DNA of 64,000 bases from Bryopsis sp. KO-2023 (GCA_030272585.1 BSYQ01000008.1:3596001-3660000); one strand, 5' to 3'. Positions 23,201-36,626 are shown, counted from the stretch's first letter. Notes: a model not told the origin generated them from the letters alone. A program made the numbers and translations.

Positions 23201-25932
23201 TCTGGCCTTTTTTTTCTCCAAAAAGAATGTGAACGTGAATCTGCGTTCTCCCCCCCCCCCCCCAAGTAATCGGATCGATCGTGTTTTCCACACCTTCTAA
23301 CCCTGAGCACCTTGTTCTTGTTTTCGGAAAACTATCGAAGCCAAACCTACCACAGAGAATATCTCTGTTTAGGGCTTACCCCAGAAATCTAATCTAATTT
23401 CCGTGGCATATTTATGGAGGATAGGCGAAATTTACATCGTTTTATTTTGCAACAGATCGAGTGATCCGAACCGTGCATGTGCTGGGAGCATGCATCCCAG
23501 TTTCCGGATGGCTGCACCTCGCCCTCGATTTCCTGCTGTCGCCTAGAAACGGACCCCCACAGAAAGCGTCAGGCTTGGTGGTGGTGTCGGGTTTGCTGTA
23601 TGCTGGCGCTCTAGTCCATGGGGCACCCAAACTTTCGGAAGTTCAAATGCTCACCGATGGACTTCGAAAAGAAGAAATTCGATGCTGCGATCACATGGGG
23701 CTGAAAACGCAGCTGGCGGCTGTGGTGACCAACTTGATTCGACTGGCAGGTGGGTTCAGAACTGAACAAGCAATTTATGCTCTTTTCTGATCAACCATTG
23801 TGATCGTGTCGTCATTGGCACCGAGCACAACAGATTTTCTTCCACCTTTTCTTCTGCCAGTACATTTTTTTTTAATGTCAAAAGAGTGATATTTTCACAT
23901 AGCTGAAGATCTTGCTGTTCCTGTTGGTCTTAAAATCGGAACCCTGGACCCTATATTTTCGTTTTTTGCTATATTACTAAACAAGTCGCCACTTGGACAA
24001 AACCACAATGGCGTTTTCCCATCCTTTCCAGACACACCAAACCCCTGGCATTACGTGCAATATAATTTGCTTCCTATTTTCTTTTTTTTTTTGCAATAGG
24101 ACCCCTGTGTCAGTCTGTGAGCCAGGCTTTGTATCACTTGCTGCTCCAGTTGATCGGCTCTGGAATCGATCAAACTGCGTCTGGGGCATTGTCAAAATTG
24201 GCGGAAGCATGTGGCTTGGAGAACCCCCATGCTCTAGCAGAATTGCATGGAAGAGCGATTCTCACTCAATGCACCCAGGTGTCATATTTTTTTCCCCCAA
24301 TTCTCCAGCCAATTAACATGCCAACTCTCCCCTGTCAGACTTTTTTTTAGTGGGACATGGCATCATCAACATCCACTCCTCACGGATTAAAAATAATCGC
24401 ATTTTTGTTATTAATTTTCAAACAAACTTGATTGAATAAACTTTTTATTTTTTTATTTTTTTTTTGTGAAATTGGCTGAGTAGGATCGAAATGCATGGGT
24501 GGATGGATCGCCTGGTTTCCAAGTTTTTTCATCGTTGTTGAGGTGGAGCGGGCCCCAGTGTCTGGAAGCTATGATGCCAGAAATTACTCAGACGCTGCAT
24601 GAAATAATCACAGACCACGAAAGGGATGCGGCCTTACGGTGGGCAAAAGTCACACTTTGAATTGAAGTGAAATCATTTTACACACGAGGGTAGCCCGTCC
24701 ACGGAAAAATGTTAATAGGCTGAGTCAGAAATAAACCACCGTATCATCCCAATAGTTCTCTACCCCCAAAAGTCACACTTGCATTGGAACGCTTCTTGTA
24801 CGAAGCCAAGCCAGGTCAAGTAAAACAAATGGAAGTGCACCATAGGATTGGTATGCTGGCACGATTTGTACAGCATCATGCAGGGAGTACAGCCCCTCAC
24901 TTTTTTTATTCTGATCGAATTGCAGGGAGTAAAAGAGTTATACAGGCCCTCACTCTTTTTGCCCTGATTAAATTGCTGACATATATGCCTAAATGACTGG
25001 AATAGGCTCATTTCCCTGCACTTGTTGGATGGAATCCTGGAAGACCCCATTTCGTCAACAGCCTTCGGCTCATCCCATGCTAAAGAAACGCTGCAGAAGC
25101 TCTTATTACCCTCCCTGGTTTGGAGGGCAGGCAAAACTGCAGCCGCCATTCGATTTGCAGGCATAACGGCATTGGCCACCTTTCTGGATGGGAATTCGAT
25201 CGACGGCCCAAGTCTGACGGAGCTTTTGGAAACCGGGGAAGTCCTGCCTCTGGTGTTCCAAATGCTGGAGGAAGATTACTATGCTGATACAAGGGTGTCG
25301 GCATGTTTCGTCGCCACCAGAATTCTGCAACTGGCCGGTGAGTTCTATTGATCGGAAGGCCAGGGGGGGGGGGACATAGTTGTTTTGCTTCTTTTTTTTT
25401 CCCACGAAAAGTTGGCTGGATTGGTTTTTTGAGTAGACATTTTCAGGGCGCTAATGGTTGGGTGTAGATTACAACCTCTGACTGTAAACTCGACTGATTG
25501 GATGGCTGACTTTCTTTGTGTTTCCTTTTTCCCGCTCGTTGTTCAGATCGACACTTGACGAACGATTTGCGAAGGGCAATCTACCCGGAGCTTCTGAAGA
25601 GGCTGGACGACAGCAGCAACCGTGTCAGAATCGCTGTTTGTCAAACTCTGCAGGCTTTCGTCCACACGCTGCCCCAGGATTACTGTGAAACGAACACCGG
25701 CTACTTTCTAGCTCCGATGCTCATTCACATGGATGACTCAGAAAGCGAAATCCAACAGGCGGTGTGCGATGTGGTGCTGGAATTGGCAAAGATCAGACCT
25801 GGGGTGGTTAGAAAAGAGGTGGGAAAAGTGATGGATCGATTTCGGTGCAAGGAATATTGTGAAAGAGTGCTGGTGGCTTGTGGTGGGGAAGAGAATGCGA
25901 CGGGTCGACAGGAGAGCATGGTGGAGGGGTAG
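20298..25932 (+). CDS. DNAAF5: DNAAF5/HEATR2-like axonemal dynein assembly factor
   Basis: Twelve exons keep phase from ATG to TAG: 20298-20516, 20798-20860, 21198-21269, 21493-21757, 21967-22321, 22474-22663, 22837-23170, 23456-23749, 24100-24278, 24484-24638, 25006-25337 and 25547-25932, giving 947 residues. After a basic, low-complexity N-terminus the protein is a chain of HEAT-type helical repeats (for example LLSDPAEKCREASLQLLTTV and VRVACLQALDALVLKGV). The C-terminus (LRRAIYPELLKRLDDSSNRV, then MDRFRCKEYCERVL) matches the end of animal HEATR2 in pattern. The family acts in the cytoplasm with chaperones to preassemble axonemal dynein arms, so the organism should build motile flagella. 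It is somewhat longer than the human protein (about 855 residues, from memory). Intron 10 contains a short decayed internal repeat near 24885-24975. Confidence 0.88.
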
Positions 25933-27201
25933 ATTCGAGGGATCATGTTGGTTTTCAAGTATGGTCGATCAAGTGGATGTACTTATTCATGGGGATTTAG
26001 AAAAAGAAGGGGGGGGGGGGTTGTCGGTGTAAAACGAATAGTATTGATTGGAAAAGGTTGTAATGAGACGAGGTCTTCCTTGCAATGTAACTGGAAGCAC
26101 GTGTCTTGGCCCTGCTTTCTGTTCTGCTCCCTTTCCCCTGAAGCATTTGAGTGGGGTTGAATTCACAATATTTCACTGTAAGAAGTGCGACCACTGCTCT
26201 AACCAAAGTCTCTTCAAACACCACAACCTAGAGTCCTAACTGTAAAAACTTCCAGCAACTAAACTACTCCTTTCCACAGTTTGTTGTTTTGATGATTTGT
26301 TTCTTTGGAGTTTGGGTTACTTTCCTCAGTTTGGGAAAATGTTTTTTTTTCTTAATTAAGTCTCAAGAGAGACGTCATCTGTCCGTTATTTCAGAAAAAG
26401 CAAATAATCTTCCAACGGCTGATCAAGCAATGGTTTCTTGGGAACCGAAATTGATATACCTTGTCTCTGCCGCATATGTTCTGTTTTGTTTTCTTTCTTG
26501 GGGAGGGATCCATTCCTACAGTTCCATGATGGGAGGCCCTTGGTGTCTGCTTTACTCTAGGAGGATCTCTTTTTCCAGGTTTGTGATTGGCTCCTTTACT
26601 TTCAAGAAAGCAGCATCGTTTTGGTGGAGGCTTTTTTCCTTTCACATTTGTTCGAAGGGAATCGGTCTGTTTCAAATGATGGCGAGATTAAGTTTTCTTT
26701 GCAGGAGGGGATGATTATGATACTGGTGATGATTTTTCAAAATGTAATGGAGGCTTTTTCCACTTTTCCCCTAGGAGCCGTCCAGACAGAAAAACAATAG
26801 AATTGTATGTATTGTATATTCTGGTGGAGAAATGTTGCAGACATAGAATTGACTGTTTGCTGCTTCTCCTTCTCCGTTTCATATCCTAGCCCACCATAGG
26901 GAATGCAGCAAGCAGCTTGCTCATGCAACAAGTCAGATGGCTTGTCCAACTACAGCCCAATCTCTGTTCAAAGTTGCAGGTTCAAAGCAGGAGATTCTTG
27001 AATGCAGATGCAGTGAGATTATCGTCTCGAAACGTCTAATTTACAAATCCTCCTCTCAACAACAAGAATGGAAAATCTTCTCGTGCACGTTCCTGAGGAT
27101 TCTCAGCGTTGCAGAAACTCCCCACCGTGCTAGCATCTTTGGCATCAGTCGTTTAATGCTTCCAAGCTAAATCAAAATCTATCATCTTAAAAATGGTCGG
27201 T
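25933..27201. other. Long spacer between DNAAF5 and the LHCII gene
   Basis: Apart from a dispersed-repeat copy at about 26150-26279, nothing is recognised. Open frames here (for example 26289-26714) lack coding character. It should hold the 3' ends of both convergent genes. Confidence 0.5.
26150..26279 (+). repeat. Dispersed repeat, copy 1
   Basis: Similar by eye to 54843-54981: both share GTTGAATTCACA, then AACCAAAG, CTTCAAA, AACTGTA, CAGCAACTA and TTTCCACAG in the same order, with scattered differences and small indels. Nature unknown. Confidence 0.5.
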
Positions 27202-28297
27202 CTAGAAGATCTGGGCTCCGAAGAACTTGGTGGCGTACACGAAACCGTTGTTGGCGACTGGGTCGGCAATGTGCTCGGCCCAGCACTCGACGGGTCCCTT
27301 TCCGGTCTGGAGAGACTGGACGAAGAATCCGAACATGGCGAACATAGCCAATCGTCCGTTCTTGATTTCCTTGGTCTTCAACTCAGCGAAAGTCTCGGGG
27401 TCGTCAGCCATGCCCATTGGGTCGAAAGCCTCACCGGGGTAGAGTGGGTCGGTGGCCTCGCCCAAAGGACCGCCAGAGCACCTGTATCCCTCAGCCAATC
27501 CCATAAGGACGACCTAAAAAAACCAACACAAGTTCATATTCAGCAAAACGCACGTGCACCCCCGCCTGAACAAACTCCCTCGCTTCTTATCTACTACACC
27601 CACAAGTACGTAAATAGCTGGGAGTCTGGAGGAAACGCTCGGGTACCCAGGGTTATGTATCCGTATCGGTGTTCCGTGTATGAACAGTTGCAGACAAGGG
27701 AGTTTATCAAGATAAGACAGTGTCGTCACCTGAGTCCAGACGATGGCAAGGATGGACTGGGCGTGGACCAAAGAGGGGTTTCCGAGGTAGTCAAGACCAC
27801 CCTCAGCGAAGATCTGGGAGCCAGCCTTGAACCAGACGGCCTCACCGAACTCGACACCTCCGTACTTCTCGAGGGCCTCAGGGGTCAAGCACCCGACAAC
27901 TCCCAACATAGCCCAGCGGGCGTGGATGAGCTCCAACTCGCGGTTGGCAGCGAAGGTCTCTGGGTCAGCGGAGAGACCGGCGGAATCCCAGCCGTAGTCA
28001 CCGGGAAATTCTCCGGTGAGGTAGCTGGGGACGGCACCCTCGGAGTAAGGTCCCAACCAGAGAGCGCGGTCTGGGCCGTAGAACTCAACGGCAGCACGAG
28101 TGGTCTGCTTGGTGGTCTGTTGCAGACAAGGAAACCTTTCAGCATCATAGCCATGTTGTCGACTGTATCGAAGCGGATGCTTCTGCCAACTAAGCGCCCA
28201 AAGACAAGAAAATCCAGCGTGGAATGGGTTGCTCGGTGATCACCTTGGCAGCGACCTGGGCGCCGACGAAAGCCTTGGCCATCATGGTGGAAGCCAT
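27202..28297 (-). CDS. LHCB: Light-harvesting chlorophyll a/b-binding protein, LHCII type
   Basis: Three exons, 28297-28244, 28116-27730 and 27513-27202, join in phase 0 to give about 250 residues, the usual length. [18 protein letters not shown] starts a short transit peptide. The mature part begins around [16 protein letters not shown]. Both E-x-x-x-x-R helices are present ([11 protein letters not shown] and [15 protein letters not shown]), with helix C between them ([20 protein letters not shown]) and the ending [18 protein letters not shown]. The protein binds chlorophylls a and b and carotenoids in the thylakoid antenna of photosystem II. The sequence is close to LHCII of green algae, which is the best lineage clue here. 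Its G/C-rich third positions, as expected of a highly expressed gene, leave a long open frame on the other strand that is not a gene. Confidence 0.95.
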
Positions 28298-28390
28298 AGT
28301 TGCTGCGAGTGTGCGTCGAGAAGGAAAAGTTGAACAGAAACCACAGAGAATGCGCTAGAACCGACTTGCGTGAATGCGCAGCAATGCCAA

Positions 28391-28405
28391 ATTTTTATAA
28401 AAAAA
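28391..28405 (-). promoter_or_regulatory. Candidate TATA box of the LHCII gene
   Basis: On the minus strand TTTTTTATAAAAATTT lies about 95 bp before the start codon, with pyrimidine-rich sequence downstream. A strong core promoter fits an antenna gene. Confidence 0.45.
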
Positions 28406-30273
28406 GCAAGATCGCGAAAACGCAGATCGTTGTGTCGTACGCCATTCGATCGAACGTCTGTCGAGATATACAACATTTTCATACACAGATCCATTTCGCC
28501 CCACTCTCCGTTCATGGAACATCGAGCAATCGATTCTTCTGTCGTCTTTCGTTATCGAAGAGGCCACGTCTGCTGTTTGCGGTGAAGGGGACTCTCAGGC
28601 TTTGCCACAGCAACCTTCGACGCCACGTGCGCGAACCGCTCCATCGTCCGCCAAAGTACTAAGATACGCATGTGAATGTGTTACCGAGTAATTGACAAAT
28701 TATTCCGTGGTCCTGCGAGTCCGCGCGTGTATCGCGCATCGTTTCGAATTGACTATCAGCCGCTGGCGTTGCTGTTGGTTGGGCGATGGAGGGAATCACT
28801 TGCACATTGAACGACCAACGAAGTCGAGATGTGGGAGGGTCGGCTGCGAAGCGACGCGCGCGTCAGATTCAAGCTCGACGACCTCTGTCTGATCTCTTGA
28901 CGTCTTTTCTGGGGGGGGAGTCTTTTTTCGTTTTCTATTTGCTCCAATTCAAGGGAAACTTCTATTCCCCGAAGGAAATTTGGAGTCAGAAATGGAGAAT
29001 TCCTTTCCAAGACTTTCGAAACAACAGTATCAATTGATCTATTACTAGAAAGGCCAAGGACCCTTGTTCATCCCTTGAACTGTGAACGGAGAGTAGTGAA
29101 CAAATCATTGGGGTTGCTTGTTTAGCTTCCTGTGGAGAGGTCACTTGACTGAGAGTCGATGCATAAATCCTACACAATCATGCCCGCTTTCCTCAATCCC
29201 TTTTCAAACCATTCATCTTTTTCCCCCAATTTGACATGCTCAAAATCTTATTACAGAACACCATGCTGTCAGCTTCTCATCAGCTTCTTGACATTCTACG
29301 TAACACAGATTCCCAGATCTATAATCCAAATCGACATTTGCTCCTGTATGGAGAACTTGGTTCTAGCAGAATAGCTGACCTAATGGCACTCTGAATTCAA
29401 TATCTTCTTTGTATCTTTGTAAAGAACCCTTTGGCATCTTTCTTTTCTCCCCCAATCCATTCAAACTTTGCTAGACCCCGCAACCCCATATAAAAGCAGT
29501 ACATCCAAGAAGAGGCATCTCCAACCATTGCAGCAAAAAGTTCAATTCAATTTTGAAGGCATCTTTCGTGCCAAACACCTCAAGGAGCATATGTTTTTCG
29601 ACCGACTCTCCTTTTTCTCTTTTTTCTTGTTCCGTTGATTTCTGAGAAGAAAAAAACTACCCCCAGCAGCCACAGAGATTTGATCGCCCACAATAAATAA
29701 AAAAAGAAAAAAAGAAATATGGAAAACCAATCGAAACAAGGAAGAAGCCGCCGGCATGAATTCTTCTACCACCAGCATCCAAATTCTGTTTGTTGGGGTG
29801 TTCTTTTTCTCCACACCCCGCCCAGCACCAGGCAATTCCCCAAAAAACACTATGAAAATAAAAAGAGAAAATAAAAAACATCATGGAATGAAACGACCCG
29901 ATCCGCTAAAAAGACTTATCGAACAACAGAAGAAAAAAAAAAGTTAAAAATGTGCATGCAAGGAAGCACACCCGTAGTCATTCGATCAACCCCCACCTCT
30001 TTGAACTTGTTTTGAAACCCTTTTCCCACTTTTTTTTTCACATCAACCCCCCCCCCCCCTTTTTTTCTCTCTTTTCGGTGCTTTCAAAACCTTCCCACAA
30101 AAAACAAACCCGCTGAGAAATCTGGTCACTTTTTCAAAGCACCACTTTTTCTTAAAATGTCTCTATGTCTGACTAAACATTGATTTCTTCCCTAACAGCA
30201 TGGACCCCCCCACACACACCCCAGTGAAAACCTATTCTGCCATCAGCCATCATTTTCGATCGAAAAAATTTCA
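28406..30273. other. Spacer upstream of the LHCII gene
   Basis: An ATG at 28786 opens about 45 basic codons before a G tract (RRARQIQARRPLSDLLTSFL). It might be a first exon, but no partner exon was found. The rest is T/C-rich with short frames. A C12-type tract lies near 30047-30058. Confidence 0.4.
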
Positions 30274-33200
30274 TCATTTGGGCAAAAGACTTCCATTTTT
30301 TGATCTTGGGCCATCCAGCATTCTGTCTGAGATTGTCGCACTGCCATGGGTCGGTGCGTTCATTTGTAGATGGTCTGCTGAAGGCGAGTGTATGAATTCA
30401 ATTCCGCCGTTTGTTTTGCTTCGGGTCAATTGATCGGATCCCTTTTCAGTTTTCCCTTGGCGTTTCTCGCCGTAGGTGAAAAACTGATGCATGGAAATGA
30501 ACACGATCGATATTCCAATCAAGAAATTGATGGTGAGCTGGTGTCCGAAGAGGAAGGCCTGGTTGAAAAAAAAAAACCAAAAAACAAAGCAAATAAATGC
30601 AAGAAAGTTTATTCAAATCGAATAAGAATTTTGCAAAAGAGACTTTATCGTGATTTTTGAAAACGATAAGAAGAATCGTTCGTTGGAGGAATTCGAGTTT
30701 AAAAACCAACATGGGCAAAGTACTTTTGCATGTGCCACTGTATTTCTTGTCGATTTGAGCGGACGAGCTTCGAAATGTAAATGGCCGGGAATTAAACAAT
30801 GCAAATTTCGAATTTCAATGCAGAAAAACATACACAAGCAGCAACCCCGGTACTCACCGACATGATCCCTGTCAAAATCGTCGCTAAGGTCGAAGAATAC
30901 TTCTTGAGAATCGTATCTGCAAACTAGCATCAGCAACAGAAAAAAACATAAAAATAAAAATATCAGATACATAGTCAACACCACGTTTCCCCCCCACATC
31001 TTCAAACGTAAAAACTGCAGAAAAAAAGCTGCAAGCTGTAAAAAAAAAATAAAAAAATATCAGAGATTGATTCATCATGGTTAAATGTTTAATTGTGTCC
31101 CGTGTCAAAAATACAAATCGGCATAATCTGGAGAAAAAAAAAATGACCTTTGTGTACCAACCCCAATTCTTTTTCTTTTTCAAGAAAAGCTTTGAAAACA
31201 GAGGAATTTGTGCATTGGAAAAAAAAAAAAAGAAAAGAAAGAAAGAAAGAAAGATGCCAATATACCTATTCTGTGGTGGGTTTTTTTTTCCACTTTCGTT
31301 ACCTTGTAGAAAAACGACGATAAAATGCCCTGGGCAGCATTGTTAATTACGAGCAAAACGGCCACGCCGGATATCCCCGAAAAAACCGAAGACAATGACT
31401 CTGTCTCAAATTAAAAATATAAAAACAGAAAGAAAAAAGGTGAATCAAATTGAAAAACAAAAAAAGAAAAGAGAAAAAAAAATTGAACCTTAAGTTGGAG
31501 AATAAATAAAAAAATAAACAAAGAAAGAAATTCTGGAATCGCACATGATAGAGAAGAATTTAAAAAATAAAATAAAATACGAAGCCTAAAAATGATTCTT
31601 TCACCTGTGTTTTATATATTTGGTTGCATGTACACAAAAAAAAACTGCATCTCTAGCAGTGGAAAAAATATTCAGAAAGGTGGTATTATATATATGTAAA
31701 ATGATCAAGAAAGCTAATATATGTTTTGTTTTTGGGGGAGGTTATCATCCCCCCGCTGCTGTGAAAGCAAAAACTGAAAAACTGTAACTGTAAAATACAT
31801 GTCCAGACAAAAACGATGCGGTGCGTACAAATCACGGATTTCAGAAAACGCTGTACTGTTTATGGAAAAAAAACAAGGTAATTCTTTTTTACCAACGTCC
31901 AACTCTCACCATGTCCCACGAGCATGAACACCCACAGCCCCAGAAGATTGAACACCATTCCATAAAAGTACAGAAAGAAATTCTACATCACACAGAAAAA
32001 AAAAGCGAAATAAATCTTTTTACTCATCAGAACACCATGTTCAAACAAAAACAAAAAAAAAGAACACAAATAATTTTTTTTTAATTTACTTTCCTAATTA
32101 TGGGTACTACATGATATCCAATTCATTTTTTGTTCAAGTTTACATTTACTTTTTCGAACACGGGGAATTCCGGGAATTACAGATATCGAAGAAAACCTGC
32201 CACAAAAAAACATGAATCCTTGATGGTGCCCCCCAACTCACTTGGAGATGGACGCTGGTGTCCATGTGCCGCTTGAGTGCTAATTCATTGTACACCGAAG
32301 CTGCGGCTGGAATTGTCACGGCACCCCCCGTGTATAGCAACCCTGCGAGGGACACCGGGTCGGAATCTTTTCCGGAACTGCAATTTGATAGCTGGTTGAT
32401 TGTGATTCCGAACACCAGCAAGAACAGGGCCTCCCATTGGATCGTGGAAAACGAACGATTCATGACGATTCGCAACAGGATGGCGATCGTGAAAATCTGT
32501 GAGGAAAGGAAAAAGAAAGAAAAAACACAACAGGACGTTCGATGCTTCGCTCGAGGAAATAATAAGTTAATCGAAAATAAAAAATGTGAATAAATAAATA
32601 AATAATTATGTTGAGATGAGACAGCAAGAGTTTCGATCATCTGTTTGATCTGAAAAATTCTTTGAATGAGCAACATCATAGTATTTGTAAAAAAAGAACC
32701 TAATATAATAGAAAAAAAGTGCAGTGATCCGACATGTTCCCCTGAAACATACATGCATCATGTGTGCATTGTCTTTAAGAAAAAGAAAGAAAAAACACTG
32801 AACAAAAAAAAGTCACCTTTAGATTCCCTAGCATTTTTGCCGTCGTCGGTTTGAAATAAAGTTGCATGACAAATTTCAGATAATTGTTGATCGCATAGAG
32901 CGATGCCGGGATCATCAGCAGTCGATTGTGCTGAGCATCTCGAATAAATGATCGAACGGAACGATACATGGGAGGTCCAGGTCGACCAGTTCCCTACAGT
33001 GAAAACCAAATGTTGAAAAAAACAAAAAAAAACAGACTGTGCAATAAAACGATGGTCAAAAACAAACAAACCAGGGATGCAATTTAAAATTACAAATTTG
33101 GACTTGAGTAATTGTTCAGAGGGGGGGGGAAAGCATCGATGATTCTAAAAATAAATAAAAATGCTTTTTAAAAAAATGTTACGGTCTGTTCTCAAAATTC

Positions 33201-34048
33201 AATCCAATTTCTTCCAAAAGCAGAAATATCTGATGCGTGCTGTTCACACAAATAGTCAATCTGTCTTGTCATTGCGAAAATTTTGTCAATAAGAAAATTT
33301 TCTAAAAATAGATAATTTAACTGATAAGAAAGTTTCTAAAAATAGAAAAAAAAACTCTGGTGGATACTCACAGTGAACAACAGAACGCAGACCGCAAAAA
33401 CCACTTTGCAGATTTCCGTCAGAAGGTTGATGCTGACCGGATTGTATGAAAACTTTCCTTCCGAATTTTTCGACATGAACACCAGAATTGGTTGCAAACC
33501 TGATCGCATCGGTTCAAAAAAAAATAAAAAAAAATGCTCAATTTCTCAACACAGAAAAAGAAAAGAAAAAAAGATTTAGAAAAAATTTGAAAAGAACCAG
33601 GGCGTAGTCCATTTGTCAGAACATTGTTGATGCAAGGGATATTCTATTACGTAGCATAAATTATTATTAACAATCGTTTTTTTGTTTTTTTTTTAATGTA
33701 AATGAATCTGCAGGATGGACAACCAATGAACCACATTTAACATTTATTCATTTTATTGATATCAATATCTGTTCACAATTAAAATAGAAAAACAAAAAAC
33801 GCTCTCTTTTGAAGCGGTTTCATTTACCAAAACTCCACCAGTGTTTTGACATCAACATACAGAAAATAAAACAATTCTGTCAGAAGTTTTTTTTTCTTTT
33901 GTAACGGAAAAAAAATAGATGATGCATAGATACATGACTGACCTATCAGCAGAGAATCGGTGCATACCAGAGCCACCTTCACTGTGTGCAGTTGCTTCGC
34001 AGTCATGCCATGCTGTTTCTGAGATTCAGAATATGCCGAAAACGTGGA
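30274..34048 (-). CDS. Nucleotide-sugar transporter, CMP-sialate-transporter-like (SLC35A type)
   Basis: Eight exons join in phase: 34048-33943, 33499-33372, 32993-32817, 32496-32242, 31982-31910, 31400-31303, 30923-30858 and 30558-30274 (stop), about 395 codons. Runs typical of this Golgi antiporter family follow in order: [123 protein letters not shown] and [16 protein letters not shown]. They match plant CMP-sialic-acid-transporter-like proteins closely. The substrate cannot be read from sequence. The exon with the start codon is not resolved and should lie 5' of 34048. The C-terminal 45 residues after the last helix are polar and lineage-specific. Confidence 0.88.
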
Positions 34049-34917
34049 CTGCAAAACAAAAGAGATTTTACTGACCAAAAATCAAATCAAATCAAAACTC
34101 CATTCATAAAAAACAGATATCCACATCGACATCCTAAACCCAAACTCATAAAATCGTGACGAAGTCGCATGCAGAAAGCGATCTGCGGGTGGCATTGCCA
34201 GATATCGAACATGAACTATCCTAATCCAGTCTGAAAAAAAAAATCCATTTATACTTCATCGAAAAAATAAATAAAAATAAAATAAATCTATATTTATGTG
34301 TGTTTGATTTTTTATGAAGGTATGCCTCCATTCCTGTCGATCAAAGTTTCCTAGATCCTGGTATTTAAATATGATCATAGAGAAATAAATTTATTTATCA
34401 TTTTTTTAAGATTTAAAAAAAATCATTTCAAATCTGTGGGTGTCTGTGGTGGCGCCAAAATCATCCATAGCAGGACTGAACTTGCGCTAGCAAATTCATT
34501 TTTCAGTTCGTGTTCGACTAGAAAGATTCCAATCCTTGCCTTGATGGATGTTTTAATGAGGAGGATAGCGTGATTTCCCCAAATTTTTTTTCCTCGTGTT
34601 TTGTTGGACCTAGATAGAGTGTATTTTGGGGTTTATTTATTTATATTTGCTTACCTTTGGAAGCATATGGTGTCTTTCTGACGTCCTATCGACGCCAGCT
34701 AGACCCTGCTAAACACAATCAGGTCGAGAAATTAAATAACGCAGCCCGTCCCCCCCTCCCCCCCCTCAAAATAAAACTCACCTCACACACAATCGACGCA
34801 TGCTTTTGAGTAAACGGAACGGATAAAAATAGGAAAAACTTTTCCTCCATCAACCCACCTCCATAGTGGTTTCCCCACGCTTCTAACTTGGTCCTTTTTT
34901 TTTTCTTCCTGCTTCAA
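34049..34917. other. Region 5' of the transporter, first exon not resolved
   Basis: Should contain the transporter promoter and first coding exon (minus strand), but no confident start was found. A/T-rich with a C tract near 34750-34766. Confidence 0.4.
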
Positions 34918-35994
34918 GCACCAGGTATTGTTTCCACAGAAATTTCCGCTGCTTCAAGTTTCAAGATCCTGGAAGCGTTCCGAAAACACCCGTCGCTCGA
35001 ATGGGGAAGGGGTTCCCCAATGCAACAACACCTCGCGCTCGCAGACACCACATGCAAGAAAGAAGGAAAAAGGATTTTCTTGAGCCAGTCAGTGGTCCAA
35101 ATCGTCGTGTGCCACTCATTATGAATGCCATCCCTGTCGTGTGTTTGATTGATTTCACAGTTTTCCAGACTGAACCGCTTGATGGCACTGTTCATTCCAA
35201 GTGGAACACAAAGAGGAAGCTTGAGAAGAGAACCAGGTTTTATCATGTTGCACTTGTGGAATGGGTGGGTAGGATGAGATGTGGGGTGTTTTAAGTTTCC
35301 AACCCCTGAATTTCCAGTCTTTACTTGGTATGGCATCTGTGTGTGTGCGCCATGCATATTCAGTGTGGATGTCCACCATTCTCAAGCCTCCATTCCATTG
35401 ACCAAGGAATCACAACGTATTCTGAGATCTGTTCTGTGACACTTGTCAAACTGAAGCAAATTTGCTCGTCTTGAGAATCAAAGGGACACAAGCTTTTATT
35501 TACACTCCGTAATATTTTGTGCTGTGTGTGCTTTTTCCAGAATCCAGGTCGATTCATTATACCATCTTTCATTTTTCACTACAGCTCTCCCACATGTGCA
35601 TCCGCACATGGCCCTATTCATCTCATGCATGCATTCTCCCTCTGTTTCCCATTCATCGATCAAAGCATCTTATGTAACTGAACTTTCTCCTCGCACCAGA
35701 TTTGGATTCAAACGCCCCTGAGTGTCTGGCCAACTGTCGGAGCACTGCATTCCACCCTGAGCTCAGAAGCGTCTAACATGAAAGCTGTACCACTCTCATC
35801 CAAATATATGCACCTGGAGACGGAGATGCCCATTTAATCAACGCTGCCGAGCAGCTTACCAAACGCCTGATATCTTGGAAGCCTATCCAGAAAATTTCAG
35901 ACTCTGCGATGCAGTTGCAAACTGTTGATTTGGGCGAAGATAGTGAGGTGTTTGATGAAAAGTACGAAAGAAAAGGCGCCGTGGCCCAAAGGCA
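34918..35994 (+). CDS. Unassigned plus-strand gene, several exon-like blocks
   Basis: Protein-like blocks separated by splice-like signals: about 34925-35110 (ISAASSFKILEAFRKHPSLE), about 35161-35265 (after TTTCACAG: FSRLNRLMALFIPSG), about 35540-35700 (after TTTTCCAG: IQVDSLYHLSFFTTALPH), and about 35775-35994 ending in TAA (YAPGDGDAHLINAAEQLTKR, LISWKPIQKISDS, EVFDEKYERKG). The last block is the most convincing. Junction phases of the first blocks could be satisfied in more than one way, so no exact model is given. No family recognised. Function unknown. Confidence 0.35.
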
Positions 35995-36626
35995 CGAATA
36001 AAAAATGAACGAGAATATTGTGCCTTCTGACCAGTGGCGGCACCGCTGAGAAACTGACAGACAACAAAAGAGCGAACAAGCAATGTGGTGGGATTAACAC
36101 AAAAAGATGCTTGGTGTTTGATCAACAGAGTAGTTCCAGAGCACAGCAGAGAACAGACGGTGTCACACCGTATGACGAATACAGACTTTGTGTTGTTGGA
36201 GGAGGCAATACACACAGAGTCCTCGAAAGGAACAAGTGCAGATACTTTCTGTGTTTCCAGGGCCGCAACGCAGCTGCACAAAGATGAAAAAGGCTAGAAG
36301 CGAGGTGCAGAATATATCATGCCAAGCGCCTGCGATCGTGAGTCGAAACGTCGTTGCTAGTGCCTGACTCTGAGCCGCCTGGCTTTCAAAGTTGTTGCGT
36401 TCCTGCGAGCTCTTGCGAAAAAAAAATATATTCGTACGGGTGTTGCCGACAGACAACTATCTTTTCCATGAAGAAGTCGCTCTTTTTATTCGTCGCCAAC
36501 GCCAGCGGCGGATACAACTCCGCTCTTCCGCGGCAAAAAATTGTTAGAAACGACACTCGTTGGCAATTGTAAAGTTAGAAACAGGTAGTCTTATGGAGAT
36601 CTGATATTTCTCTTCGATGTCCAAAG

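Noticed and set aside
27193-28239. 348-codon plus-strand frame
   Set aside because: It lies antisense to the LHCII exons and even runs through their introns. It is an artefact of strong codon bias in the real gene.
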